A stretch of DNA of 6,428 nt, taken from NCBI GenBank assembly GCA_020216575.1, contig JAIUYC010000238.1, positions 1 through 6,428 of the forward strand, in the 5' to 3' direction. Positions 1-5,822 of the stretch are shown here, in pieces. The notes beneath the pieces were generated by a model, which saw nothing but the letters and a program-made list of their open reading frames with translations, ran no database searches and was not told where the DNA came from. The stretch's first letter is position 1. Each line of letters starts with the position of its first letter. Made by a program: the position numbers and the translations under genes. This DNA is from Coleofasciculus sp. S288. Its GTDB lineage: Bacteria > Cyanobacteriota > Cyanobacteriia > Cyanobacteriales > Coleofasciculaceae.

Positions 1-1123
1 GGGAAAGCTGTGAGGAACCAAAGAATTCCTTAATCGCTGCTATCAATGGCTTGGGGTTCACCAGAGAGGCTGGAGTCAGAGTATCGGCGTCGGAAACCGT
101 CATCCGTTCCCGGATAATCCGCTCTAGACGATTCAAGCCGACTCGCACCTGGTTTTGCAGCAGTTCACCCACCGAGCGCACTCGGCGATTACCCAAGTGG
201 TCGATGTCGTCGGTACTGCCAACATCAAATTCCAGGTTGATCAGATAGTCGATCGCTGCCAGAATGTCTTGAGGGGTTAACACCCGCACGGTATCTGCAA
301 CGCTTAGCCTGAGCTTTTTGTTGAGTTTGTAACGTCCCACCCGACCGAGGTCGTAACGTTTCGGGTCAAAGAATCGCGAATCCAGCAACTGCTGACCGCC
401 GCTTACCGTAGGAGGTTCACCTGGACGCAGTTTGCGATACAACTCCATCAAGGCTTCTTCTTCGCTGGGGTTGCCTTCTTTATCTAGTGTTTTCTGATAG
501 TACTCTGGATGGCGCAGGGCATCCAGAATCTCGTTGTCCGAAAGTCCCAGCGCCTTCAAGAGAACTTGAGCTGACAATTTGCGGGTTTTGTCAATGCGCA
601 CCCACACCAAGTCGTTTTTGTCGGTTTCAAACTTCAGCCAAGCTCCCCGGTTGGGAATCAACGAAGCGCTGTAGGTGCGGCGTCCGTTTTTATCAATTTC
701 GTACTTGTAGTACACTCCAGGGCTGCGAACGATTTGGTTGACAATCACTCGCTCGGCACCGTTGATAATAAACGTACCGCGATCGGTCATCAGAGGAAGA
801 TCCCCGATGAAGACTTCTTGTTCCTTAATCTCGCCCGTTTCCTTGTTGATCAGGCGTGTGGGAACATACATTTGTACGGCATAGGTGCTGTCTCGCCGCT
901 TGGCTTCATCGACATCGTACTTGGGCTGCTTGAGCTTATAGTTTTTGCCCATGAAGTGCAGCTCCAGCTTACCTGTGTAGTCGGTAATCGGCGAGAAGCT
1001 GTTCAGTTCTTCAATTAGCCCCTCTTCTAGGAACCAGCGGAAGCTGGAACGCTGAATCTCGACTAAGTCGGGCAACATGTAGTTGGGGGCAATGGGGGGG
1101 GCGGTGTAAATCTGATGAGTCAT
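1..1123 (-). CDS. rpoB: RNA polymerase beta subunit, N-terminal part (3' end cut by window)
   Basis: Beta subunit of bacterial RNA polymerase, which forms one jaw of the main channel and much of the catalytic site. I translated 374 codons from the ATG at 1121-1123 (protein starts [15 protein letters not shown]). Diagnostic blocks are [19 protein letters not shown] near residues 18-36 and [21 protein letters not shown] near 116-136, the conserved protrusion/lobe sequence, with [18 protein letters not shown] near 251-268. The reading breaks off at EFFGSSQLS, which is where rifampicin-resistance cluster I begins, so none of the resistance positions can be read. About two thirds of a roughly 1,100-residue cyanobacterial protein is missing. 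The start is supported by a strong Shine-Dalgarno sequence. No frameshift or in-frame stop is seen. In cyanobacteria rpoC1 and rpoC2 normally follow; they would lie to the left of this window. Confidence 0.98.
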   Translation of the reverse strand, partial: MTHQIYTAPPIAPNYMLPDLVEIQRSSFRWFLEEGLIEELNSFSPITDYTGKLELHFMGKNYKLKQPKYDVDEAKRRDSTYAVQMYVPTRLINKETGEIKEQEVFIGDLPLMTDRGTFIINGAERVIVNQIVRSPGVYYKYEIDKNGRRTYSASLIPNRGAWLKFETDKNDLVWVRIDKTRKLSAQVLLKALGLSDNEILDALRHPEYYQKTLDKEGNPSEEEALMELYRKLRPGEPPTVSGGQQLLDSRFFDPKRYDLGRVGRYKLNKKLRLSVADTVRVLTPQDILAAIDYLINLEFDVGSTDDIDHLGNRRVRSVGELLQNQVRVGLNRLERIIRERMTVSDADTLTPASLVNPKPLIAAIKEFFGSSQLS

Positions 1124-1127
1124 GCGT

Positions 1128-1134
1128 CTCCTCT
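1128..1134 (-). promoter_or_regulatory. rpoB ribosome binding site
   Basis: AGAGGAG on the minus strand, four bases before the rpoB ATG. It is one of the two clear Shine-Dalgarno sequences in the window (the other precedes the stress-protein gene) and fixes the rpoB start. Confidence 0.8.
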
Positions 1135-1197
1135 GAAGGGTGAGTCAGCATCAGGCTCCAGTCTGAGCCGAAGGTGTCGCCCCGCTTCAAGAGCAGG

Positions 1198-1227
1198 ATT
1201 TTAGCCCTTGGAATAGGCGATACTTAA
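1198..1227 (-). promoter_or_regulatory. Possible rpoB promoter
   Basis: On the minus strand a good -10 hexamer, TAAAAT (1198-1203), lies 18 bases after a poor -35 hexamer, TTAAGT (1222-1227). Transcription would start near 1191, giving a leader of roughly 70 nt. That leader contains a small hairpin, GGCTC/GAGCC, at 1154-1169. The -35 match is only three of six, so this is a suggestion based on position and the -10 sequence. Confidence 0.3.
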
Positions 1228-1234
1228 TTAACAG

Positions 1235-1266
1235 AGCTTTTCAGCTAGATTATCGCCGAGCGATAA
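1235..1266 (-). repeat. Two adjacent palindromes upstream of rpoB
   Basis: TTATCGC (1250-1256) and GCGATAA (1260-1266) form a perfect 7-bp inverted repeat with a 3-nt centre. Next to it, 1235-1246 reads on the minus strand as AGCT-GAAA-AGCT, a 4-bp stem with a GNRA-type loop. Both lie just upstream of the possible rpoB -35 sequence. They could be an operator, a terminator for transcripts coming from tatD, or a processing site. The sequence does not decide between these. Confidence 0.4.
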
Positions 1267-1551
1267 GCATCGACGGCGTTCTAGCCTCTAAGATGTTCAG
1301 TTTTTTCTGGTGGAGTAACAAGATGGTGGTTGGGGATGACTGCTATCTCAAATAGGAGTTCGTTAGAGAGATTTCCAGCTTTCTACCAGTGGCTGAGCTG
1401 ATCGGTGAGCTTTGGGGGATCTTTCTTGTGTATTAATGGCAGCACTTGGGTAAAGAAGTGGGAAATTTTATTCATAGTAACTCTTCTTAACGTTATTATG
1501 ACGCAACAAAACCAGATTGGCAGCGATCCAGTGCCTGTCAGGGGGGAAAGG

Positions 1552-1630
1552 GTTAGCAAGTTTTCCGGTCGCAGGTTGGTAGGTTAGAAGATAAGGTTGA
1601 ACCTTCTTGCCAACTTACCGACTTGCTAAC
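1552..1630 (-). terminator. Long imperfect stem-loop at the end of tatD
   Basis: GTTAGCAAGT (1552-1561) is perfectly complementary to ACTTGCTAAC (1621-1630). Inside it, CGGT (1566-1569) can pair with ACCG (1617-1620), GTTGG (1575-1579) with CCAAC (1610-1614), and AAGGTT/AACCTT flank a single base at 1593-1605. The right arm contains the last tatD codons and the stop codon. It is placed like a terminator or 3'-end stabiliser for tatD but has no T-run after it on the minus strand. It could equally be a copy of a dispersed repeat. Confidence 0.45.
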
Positions 1631-2439
1631 TCGCCTACTTTCTCATCATCTAATGGGGTTGGGAGGGGAAGCCCAAAGAGCTGACAGGCATTTTGTGTTG
1701 TTTGGGCGGCAAGGTCTTCTAGAGGAATACCCCGCAGGCGGGCGATGCACTCGGCTACATGGTGGACGTAAGCGGGCTCGTTGCGTTTGCCTCGCTTGGG
1801 TACTGGTGCGAGAAAGGGGCAATCGGTTTCAATGAGGAGGCGATCGCTAGGCACTATTATCGCTGATTGTTGAATTTCCTTAGCGTTTTTAAAGGTGACA
1901 ATACCGCTAAAACTAATGTAGAAACCCAGATCCAAAAACCACTGGGTTTCTTCAGTCGTCCCTCCCCAACAGTGCATTACCCCCTCTACTGGCCCGGTGT
2001 GTTCCCAAAACGCCTGCAACAGGTCTCGCATGGGGGCAGCGGCATCGCGGCAGTGGATAATGACTGGCAAGTCTAGTGATTTAGCGATCGCTAGCTGCGC
2101 TTCAAACACCTCTTTTTGCTGTTGCTGGTTCTCAGCTTTGAAGAAATCTAAGCCCATTTCCCCAATTGCCACTACCCTCTCATCAGATTGGGCGAGTGAC
2201 AAAATCTGCTCTGCCATCTGAGGTGTCCACTTCTCGGCATCCAGAGGATGCAAACCCACCGCAAATGCCAGTTCGGGGAATCGATTAGCTAGTGCTTGGA
2301 TAGCCGCAAACTCAGTCGGTTCTACACACGAATGCACAAGCCGCACTACGCCAGCTTCACGCCAGCGCTCCCGAATTGCTTCCAGATCTAACTCGAAGAC
2401 ATCAAAGTTGATGTGGACGTGAGTGTCTATCAACTGCAT
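1615..2439 (-). CDS. tatD: TatD family metal-dependent hydrolase (DNase)
   Basis: A TIM-barrel metal-dependent hydrolase of the TatD/YcfH/YabD family. Members act in the cytoplasm as DNases or exonucleases and are linked to DNA repair or DNA breakdown; the physiological substrate here is not shown. The metal and catalytic residues are all present, numbered from the ATG: DTHVH (H7, H9), GEMGLDFF (E94), VIIHCRD (H129), GVMHCWGG (H156) and IETDCPFL (D206). At 274 residues it is close to the usual size of about 260. A TTG two codons upstream is also in frame, but the ATG at 2437-2439 is preferred: it begins MQLIDTHVH as in relatives, and CAGG lies eight bases before it. The gene sits between rpsT and rpoB in the same direction, a common cyanobacterial order. 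The family name is firm; the exact nuclease role is inferred. Confidence 0.95.
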   Translation of the reverse strand: MQLIDTHVHINFDVFELDLEAIRERWREAGVVRLVHSCVEPTEFAAIQALANRFPELAFAVGLHPLDAEKWTPQMAEQILSLAQSDERVVAIGEMGLDFFKAENQQQQKEVFEAQLAIAKSLDLPVIIHCRDAAAPMRDLLQAFWEHTGPVEGVMHCWGGTTEETQWFLDLGFYISFSGIVTFKNAKEIQQSAIIVPSDRLLIETDCPFLAPVPKRGKRNEPAYVHHVAECIARLRGIPLEDLAAQTTQNACQLFGLPLPTPLDDEKVGELASR

Positions 2440-2536
2440 CGGCAAAGCCTGCTATCTATTTTTCTTGGCAATGGTCAGCTCACTAAGGCTTTGGTTGGAG
2501 GAAAATAGCCCTTTCACCTCACCCATAACTAAACGA

Positions 2537-2568
2537 ACGGAACTCTCTTAATTATAGAGGCGTTCCGT
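2537..2568 (-). terminator. Hairpin between rpsT and tatD, overlapping a TATAAT
   Basis: ACGGAAC (2537-2543) pairs perfectly with GTTCCGT (2562-2568), and CTCT (2545-2548) continues the stem with AGAG (2556-2559), leaving a 7-nt loop. Read on the minus strand the loop region contains a perfect TATAAT, with no recognisable -35 sequence upstream. It may terminate rpsT transcripts, or the hexamer may belong to a tatD promoter. I favour an RNA hairpin because the arms are long and exact. Confidence 0.4.
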
Positions 2569-2666
2569 ACTTTTCGCCTTGCTCTATCCGATAAGTGAGC
2601 AAAACTGATATAGCAATGGTTACAGCTTTTTTTCAGGCAGCGATATTTCCTACAATTCGTTTTCCT

Positions 2667-2687
2667 CCCCGGACTCAAGTCACGGGG
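2667..2687 (-). terminator. GC-rich hairpin just after rpsT
   Basis: CCCCG (2667-2671) pairs with CGGGG (2683-2687), and GAC (2672-2674) with GTC (2679-2681) around a TCAA loop, with one bulged base at 2682. It starts 17 bases after the rpsT stop codon on the minus strand, a typical place for a terminator. No T-run follows on that strand, so termination may be partial or the hairpin may simply protect the rpsT 3' end. Confidence 0.5.
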
Positions 2688-2703
2688 TTTCCAACGACAT
2701 TTT

Positions 2704-3027
2704 TTATGAAACCGCCGATTCCGGCTGTGGGGGGTTAACTTGAAAATACGCTTTTTTGAGTGTTCTAGCAAGACGAGATTTCTTGCGTGCGCCATTATTG
2801 GCATGCAGCACCCCCTCCTTTACAGCTTTATCAATTTTGCTGTAAGCTGCTGCCATGCGGTTTTTAACCTCCTGCAACGATTCCGGACTCGGCTGATGCA
2901 CGTAATCTTCTACGGAACTCAAGCATTTTTTCATCAGCGTTTTTACGGCTGACTTATAGGTTTTATTACGAATGCGGTTGCGTTCGGAAACTTGGATGCG
3001 CTTTAGCGCGGACTTGTTATTAGCCAC
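2704..3027 (-). CDS. rpsT: 30S ribosomal protein S20 (bS20)
   Basis: Primary 16S rRNA-binding protein of the small ribosomal subunit, a three-helix bundle at the base of the 30S body. The 107-residue lysine- and arginine-rich product shows the family pattern: [18 protein letters not shown] at the start, [10 protein letters not shown] near 21-30, then [20 protein letters not shown] near 61-80 followed by RKKSRLAR. It is longer than E. coli S20 (87 residues) because of a short proline-containing tail after residue 97. The start is GTG at 3025-3027. There is no in-frame ATG upstream, and the first in-frame internal ATG is at residue 32, so the conserved N-terminus fixes the GTG. No Shine-Dalgarno sequence precedes it; instead the five bases directly before the start are CTCCT. 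In E. coli S20 also uses a non-ATG start (UUG) and limits its own translation, so similar control is possible here but not shown. Divergent from hisD. Confidence 0.96.
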   Translation of the reverse strand: MANNKSALKRIQVSERNRIRNKTYKSAVKTLMKKCLSSVEDYVHQPSPESLQEVKNRMAAAYSKIDKAVKEGVLHANNGARKKSRLARTLKKAYFQVNPPQPESAVS

Positions 3028-3078
3028 AGGAGTATAAAAAAACTCGCTCTCAACAACAAATAAAATACCCGAATAACT

Positions 3079-3087
3079 AATATAACA
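3079..3087 (-). promoter_or_regulatory. Possible extended -10 promoter of rpsT
   Basis: The minus strand reads TGTTATATT, that is TG, one base, then TATATT, matching the extended -10 pattern. No good -35 hexamer is seen at 15-18 bases upstream, as is common for extended -10 promoters. Transcription would start near 3072, leaving a leader of about 45 nt before the GTG start. Confidence 0.4.
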
Positions 3088-3131
3088 TCTATCTCAAAAG
3101 TAGCACGACCCTCTAAAAATCCAGGTTAAGC

Positions 3132-3179
3132 TATAAGAGTGAGGTTGGGTACGATACGCCCCTCTCGTGAAGAGAAGGC
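3132..3179 (+). promoter_or_regulatory. Possible hisD -10 hexamer and leader hairpin
   Basis: TATAAG (3132-3137) matches five of six positions of a -10 hexamer but has no recognisable -35. Downstream, GCC-C-CTCT (3158-3165) can pair with AGAG-AA-GGC (3171-3179) around CGTGA. The leader has no run of histidine codons, so attenuation by a his leader peptide of the enteric type is not indicated. Both assignments are weak. Confidence 0.25.
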
Positions 3180-3231
3180 TTATAGACCTAGTCTCAAACG
3201 GGTAATACCTAATGATAGGCACTCCGACTCC

Positions 3232-4539
3232 ATGCTGCGAATCCTTACTCAGCAGGCTGAGGCACAAACTGAACTGCGGCGTATCTGCGATCGCACTTCC
3301 CAAGAGGAAATTTTTCACAAAGAAGCAACGGTACGGGAAGTCTTACAGGCGGTAAAACGCCAGGGAGACAAAGCCGTACTGCACTACACCGAAGAATTCG
3401 ATCGCCAAATCTTGAGTCCCGAACAACTGCGCGTTAGTGGGTCAGAACTTGATGTAGCCTACCAACAGGTGTCTAAGGAATTACTCGATGCTATTCAGTT
3501 GGCGGCTCGACAAATTGAGGCATTCCACCGACAGCGCATCCCAAAATCCTGGGTGCAGTTTGCTGACGATGAGGTGGTCTTAGGCAAGCGCTATACACCT
3601 GTAGACCGAGCTGGACTTTACGTTCCTGGCGGCAGGGCATCCTATCCTAGTACCGTGTTAATGAACGCCATCCCAGCCAAGGTCGCGAAAGTGCCTCGGA
3701 TTGTTATGGTGACACCACCTGGTTCTGATAAATGGATTAATCCTGCCGTCCTCGTAGCGGCTCAGGAGGCTGGGGTTCACGAGATTTACCGGGTAGGCGG
3801 GGCGCAAGCGATCGCAGCTTTAGCTTACGGCACGGAAACCATTCCTAAAGTGGATGTGATTACAGGTCCGGGTAACATTTACGTCACTCTGGCGAAGAAA
3901 CTAGTCTTCGGAACCGTAGGAATTGACTCACTGGCTGGTCCGTCTGAGGTACTGATTATTGCCGATAGTGCTGCTGAACCCGTACATATTGCCGCTGACC
4001 TTTTGGCACAAGCGGAACACGACCCGATGGCGGCAGCTATTCTCTTGACCCCTGATGCCCAACTGGCTAAAAAAGTACAGGCAGAAGTAGAACGGCAACT
4101 TCAAGACCACCCCCGACGCCTATTGACCGAAAAAGCGATCGCCCACTACGGTCTTATTGTTGTAGTTGATTCCCTCGAAACAGCAGCTGAACTTTCCAAT
4201 GAGTTCGCACCGGAACACTTGGAACTCGAAATTGCTGAGCCTTGGGACTTACTAGATAAAATTCGCCATGCAGGTGCAATTTTTCTAGGTCACTCAACCC
4301 CTGAAGCCGTGGGAGATTACATCGCTGGTCCCAATCACACACTACCTACATCTGGTACAGCCCGCTACGCTTCTGCCCTAGGCGTCGAAACCTTTATGAA
4401 ACACTCCAGTCTGATCCAATATTCACCGACAGCGCTTCAGAAAGTAGCCGGTGCAATTCAGCTCCTCGCACAAGCTGAAGGTTTACCCTCCCACGCTGAT
4501 TCCGTGCGCTTGCGAACACAAGGAAAACTAAGTGATTAG
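3232..4539 (+). CDS. hisD: Histidinol dehydrogenase
   Basis: Zinc- and NAD-dependent enzyme that oxidises L-histidinol through histidinaldehyde to L-histidine, the last two steps of histidine synthesis, in the cytoplasm as a homodimer. The 435-residue product is full length. Family blocks are YVPGGRASYPSTVLMNAIPA near 130-149, RVGGAQAIAALAYGT near 187-201, TGPGN near 211-215, LLAQAEHDPMA near 257-267, NEFAPEHLEL near 323-332, and AVGDYIAGPNHTLPTSGTAR near 359-378. By comparison with the E. coli enzyme the zinc ligands are Q260, H263, D362 and H421, and the catalytic pair is E328-H329; all are present. The frame stays open upstream to a GTG at 3139, but the ATG at 3232 (MLRILTQQAE) matches where homologues begin and the 31 extra residues look non-coding. 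No strong ribosome binding site is visible; the best is AGG, 13 bases away. No other his gene is adjacent, as is usual in cyanobacteria, where his genes are scattered. Confidence 0.97.
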   Translation: MLRILTQQAEAQTELRRICDRTSQEEIFHKEATVREVLQAVKRQGDKAVLHYTEEFDRQILSPEQLRVSGSELDVAYQQVSKELLDAIQLAARQIEAFHRQRIPKSWVQFADDEVVLGKRYTPVDRAGLYVPGGRASYPSTVLMNAIPAKVAKVPRIVMVTPPGSDKWINPAVLVAAQEAGVHEIYRVGGAQAIAALAYGTETIPKVDVITGPGNIYVTLAKKLVFGTVGIDSLAGPSEVLIIADSAAEPVHIAADLLAQAEHDPMAAAILLTPDAQLAKKVQAEVERQLQDHPRRLLTEKAIAHYGLIVVVDSLETAAELSNEFAPEHLELEIAEPWDLLDKIRHAGAIFLGHSTPEAVGDYIAGPNHTLPTSGTARYASALGVETFMKHSSLIQYSPTALQKVAGAIQLLAQAEGLPSHADSVRLRTQGKLSD

Positions 4540-4579
4540 CTCTCTTAAACAGTAATCTGTTATCAGTCAGCAGTTACTC

Positions 4580-4623
4580 AGGTTCCAAATGGGGCTTTTA
4601 ACCCCACCTGCCTCCTGGAACTT
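4580..4623 (+). terminator. Nested hairpin downstream of hisD
   Basis: AGGTTCCA (4580-4587) pairs with TGGAACTT (4616-4623), seven Watson-Crick pairs and one G-T. Inside, TGGGG (4590-4594) pairs with CCCCA (4602-4606) around a 7-nt loop. It begins about 40 bases after the hisD stop. There is no T-run after it, so it is a candidate terminator or part of a larger structured element before the stress-protein gene. Confidence 0.4.
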
Positions 4624-4646
4624 AGTAAGTGGGGGATTCTGACTTC

Positions 4647-4691
4647 CAACCAATGGTTACCAGTCACTAAACACTGACTCTAGCTTGGTTG
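4647..4691 (+). repeat. Nested inverted repeat, middle of the hisD-usp gap
   Basis: CAACCAA (4647-4653) is perfectly complementary to TTGGTTG (4685-4691). Between them AGTCA (4662-4666) can pair with TGACT (4674-4678). The right arm shares three bases with the next inverted repeat (from 4689), so in RNA the two stems could not form completely at the same time. Confidence 0.4.
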
Positions 4692-4735
4692 ATTGGAGCG
4701 CAAGCCGCACTCAAGTAGACAAATGCTCCGATCAA
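4689..4735 (+). repeat. 11-bp inverted repeat upstream of the stress-protein gene
   Basis: TTGATTGGAGC (4689-4699) and GCTCCGATCAA (4725-4735) are complementary over 11 bases; the single non-Watson-Crick position is T opposite G, which still pairs in RNA. The 25-nt interior (4700-4724) shows no obvious stem. The right arm ends 60 bases before the chosen start of the downstream gene. This is the longest continuous stem in the window and could be a leader hairpin or the ends of a small dispersed element. Confidence 0.45.
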
Positions 4736-4782
4736 GGGGGAAAATCCCAATAACTGCTGATCGTTCAATGCTAATCGCTAAT

Positions 4783-4787
4783 AGGAG
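4783..4787 (+). promoter_or_regulatory. Ribosome binding site of the stress-protein gene
   Basis: AGGAG lies eight bases before the GTG at 4796 and five before the TTG at 4793. The spacing to GTG is the more usual one, and it helped choose that start. Confidence 0.75.
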
Positions 4788-4795
4788 ACATTTTG

Positions 4796-5218
4796 GTGCT
4801 AAAGACAATTCTTGTGGCTCTCGACGGTTCAGATCTGTCGCAGCGAGTGATTCAGACTCTACATGAACTTCAGATACAGCAAGCCACCAAAATTATCCTT
4901 GCCCATGTCATTCCCCCATCGGAGTCTGACATGGAAACGGCAGTTGATCGACCTCATCCTTCCGAGGATTTACTGTATCGAGACATTGAACAGCAGCTGC
5001 AATCGTACCAAGCAGCCCTTCTGTGCCAAAGTGAATTAGAAATTGTCACGGGCGACCCAGCCGAAGAAATTATCCGCCTTGCTCACATTCACCAAGCAGA
5101 TTTGATTGTGATTGGAAATCGCGGACTCACAGGTGTCAAACGCATTTTGGAAGGTTCGGTCAGCAGCCAAGTGGTTATTGATGCACCCTGTTCTGTACTC
5201 GTAGTCAAGCAAGAATAG
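4796..5218 (+). CDS. Universal stress protein (UspA family, nucleotide-binding type)
   Basis: Single-domain universal stress protein of 140 residues with a Rossmann-like alpha/beta fold, usually a cytoplasmic dimer. It begins MLKTILVALDGSDLS, where the strand and the aspartate D10 of VALDGS are typical. The C-terminal half contains the complete nucleotide-binding pattern G-x2-G-x9-G-S: G107, G110, G120 and S121 in GNRGLTGVKRILEGS. It therefore looks like the ATP-binding subtype (MJ0577-like) rather than the non-binding UspA type. It ends PCSVLVVKQE, the usual last strand. Adjacent TTG (4793) and GTG (4796) codons are both possible; GTG gives better spacing to AGGAG and the expected MLK start. 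The gene stands alone after a 256-nt structured gap and is convergent with the next gene. The family is certain; which stress it serves cannot be read from sequence, and cyanobacteria usually have several paralogues. Confidence 0.93.
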   Translation: MLKTILVALDGSDLSQRVIQTLHELQIQQATKIILAHVIPPSESDMETAVDRPHPSEDLLYRDIEQQLQSYQAALLCQSELEIVTGDPAEEIIRLAHIHQADLIVIGNRGLTGVKRILEGSVSSQVVIDAPCSVLVVKQE

Positions 5219-5233
5219 AGGACATTAACACTG

Positions 5234-5261
5234 AGCAGTTATCTGCTTGCTGGTCACTGCT
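5234..5261 (+). terminator. Weak inverted repeat between convergent genes
   Basis: AGCAGT (5234-5239) pairs with ACTGCT (5256-5261) around 16 bases, starting 16 bases after the stress-protein stop codon. It lies in the 139-nt region between convergent genes, where a bidirectional terminator would be expected, but the stem is short and no T-run follows. Confidence 0.25.
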
Positions 5262-5343
5262 GTTGATACCGCTATCCATCCCATCGCAAAACTTTGGAAA
5301 GGCGTGGGGCTTTGGAAATCGAGCTAACTACTAACAGCCAGTC

Positions 5344-5364
5344 CGTACTAGTTCGTACTAGTTC
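5344..5364. repeat. Perfect 10-bp tandem duplication at a gene end
   Basis: CGTACTAGTT occurs twice head to tail (5344-5353 and 5354-5363), followed by the first base of a third unit. The TAG stop codon of the minus-strand gene (5358-5360) lies in the copy nearer that gene, so the duplication does not change the protein. It looks like a recent slippage or duplication event. Confidence 0.7.
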
Positions 5365-5747
5365 TCTCGCTCCACTTCTAGAAATTGGCGCAGCCTTAGT
5401 AAACTTAGGGTTTGACCAAGATTCAGCGGCAGCAGAGATATTCCTTCCAGGCGGGACTGCACCCAACCGTCGCCCCAGTACCACTCGTGATAACCATCAA
5501 TTCCCTGACTTAGTAGCATGCGCAAACAGTTAGACTCAGCCACCTCTACCTGATGTTGAATTGCCACAGGTCCGGTCCAGGTGGTAAAAGTCAATCCTTG
5601 ATGCAGCTGTTCTGGTAGTCCTGCGGAAAAACGTTGCGGCCACAGCCACTGACGGATCTTATTGGATTGCACTAGACTGTCACGGATGACGGTGAGGGGG
5701 GCTTCTACTTCAATGCGAAGATGGCTTTGTTGAAAGGTTCCTAGCAT
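5358..5747 (-). CDS. Conserved hypothetical protein, probable SRPBCC/START-like fold
   Basis: Product of 129 residues, ATG start at 5745-5747. The first 40 residues (SHLRIEVEAPLTVIRDSLVQ, then SNKIRQWLWPQRF) follow the helix-grip pattern of SRPBCC proteins: a beta strand, the 'EAPL..IRDSL' start of a helix, then a tryptophan-containing turn. Alternating strands follow (GLTFTTWTGPVAIQHQVEVA near 51-70, CLRMLLSQGIDGYHEWYWGD near 74-93), then a strand near 96-104 and a C-terminal helix (LGQTLSLLRLRQFLEVE), the expected order for a small hydrophobic-ligand cavity domain. No catalytic residue can be named and I do not know its ligand or role. No signal peptide or membrane segment is seen. There is no clear Shine-Dalgarno sequence; a TATACT hexamer (5755-5760, minus strand) lies so close that the message could be nearly leaderless, but its -35 is poor. 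That the gene is real is likely from composition and length; the fold is inferred from pattern only. Confidence 0.7.
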   Translation of the reverse strand: MLGTFQQSHLRIEVEAPLTVIRDSLVQSNKIRQWLWPQRFSAGLPEQLHQGLTFTTWTGPVAIQHQVEVAESNCLRMLLSQGIDGYHEWYWGDGWVQSRLEGISLLPLNLGQTLSLLRLRQFLEVEREN

Positions 5748-5822
5748 AATACCAAGTATATCGTGTCTACTAAGTTTGAAGGCGAGTGAAGCTGCCCTCT
5801 CACTCTCATCCCATAACTGAAG

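Larger units (their letters stand above)
1124..1614. other. 491-nt gap between tatD and rpoB
   Basis: No convincing gene is present. The part nearest rpoB (1124-1270) holds the ribosome binding site, the possible promoter and two small palindromes. The middle (about 1270-1500) shows nothing I can assign. The part nearest tatD (1552-1614) belongs to a long imperfect stem-loop that reaches into the tatD 3' end. A 60-codon plus-strand frame starting with GTG at 1405 has no ribosome binding site and no recognisable product, so it is not called. Confidence 0.6.

Noticed and set aside
734..1018. 94-codon plus-strand frame inside rpoB
   Set aside because: It lies wholly antisense to highly conserved rpoB codons and has no independent support.
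1405..1587. 60-codon plus-strand frame in the tatD-rpoB gap with a short hydrophobic run
   Set aside because: GTG start with no ribosome binding site, no recognisable product, and its end lies in the long stem-loop.
2440..2445. TTG start for tatD two codons upstream of the ATG
   Set aside because: The ATG has better spacing from CAGG and gives the expected N-terminus; TTG would leave only two bases after that sequence.
2529..2804. 91-codon minus-strand frame overlapping the rpsT 3' end
   Set aside because: Its first part is the rpsT sequence in another frame, and the rest runs through two hairpins. Its basic composition is inherited from rpsT.
3139..3231. In-frame extension of hisD to a GTG 31 codons upstream
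   Set aside because: Histidinol dehydrogenases of this type start at about the ATG at 3232 (MLRILTQQ). The extra residues show no conserved pattern, and the stretch overlaps the likely promoter and leader.
3139..3231. Histidine attenuator in the hisD leader
   Set aside because: Only one histidine codon occurs in the upstream frame and there is no terminator/antiterminator pair.
4540..4680. Possible remnant of an IS200/IS605-type end (runs of CCCC and GGGGG near a hairpin)
   Set aside because: No transposase fragment, no matching partner end and no target duplication; the hairpins are reported only as structures.
4750..4795. Promoter from TGCTAATCG directly before the stress-protein gene
   Set aside because: A start from this hexamer would fall on the AGGAG ribosome binding site, and no -35 was seen.
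5294..5533. 79-codon plus-strand frame opposite the SRPBCC-like gene
   Set aside because: Antisense shadow of a better-supported gene, with no ribosome binding site.
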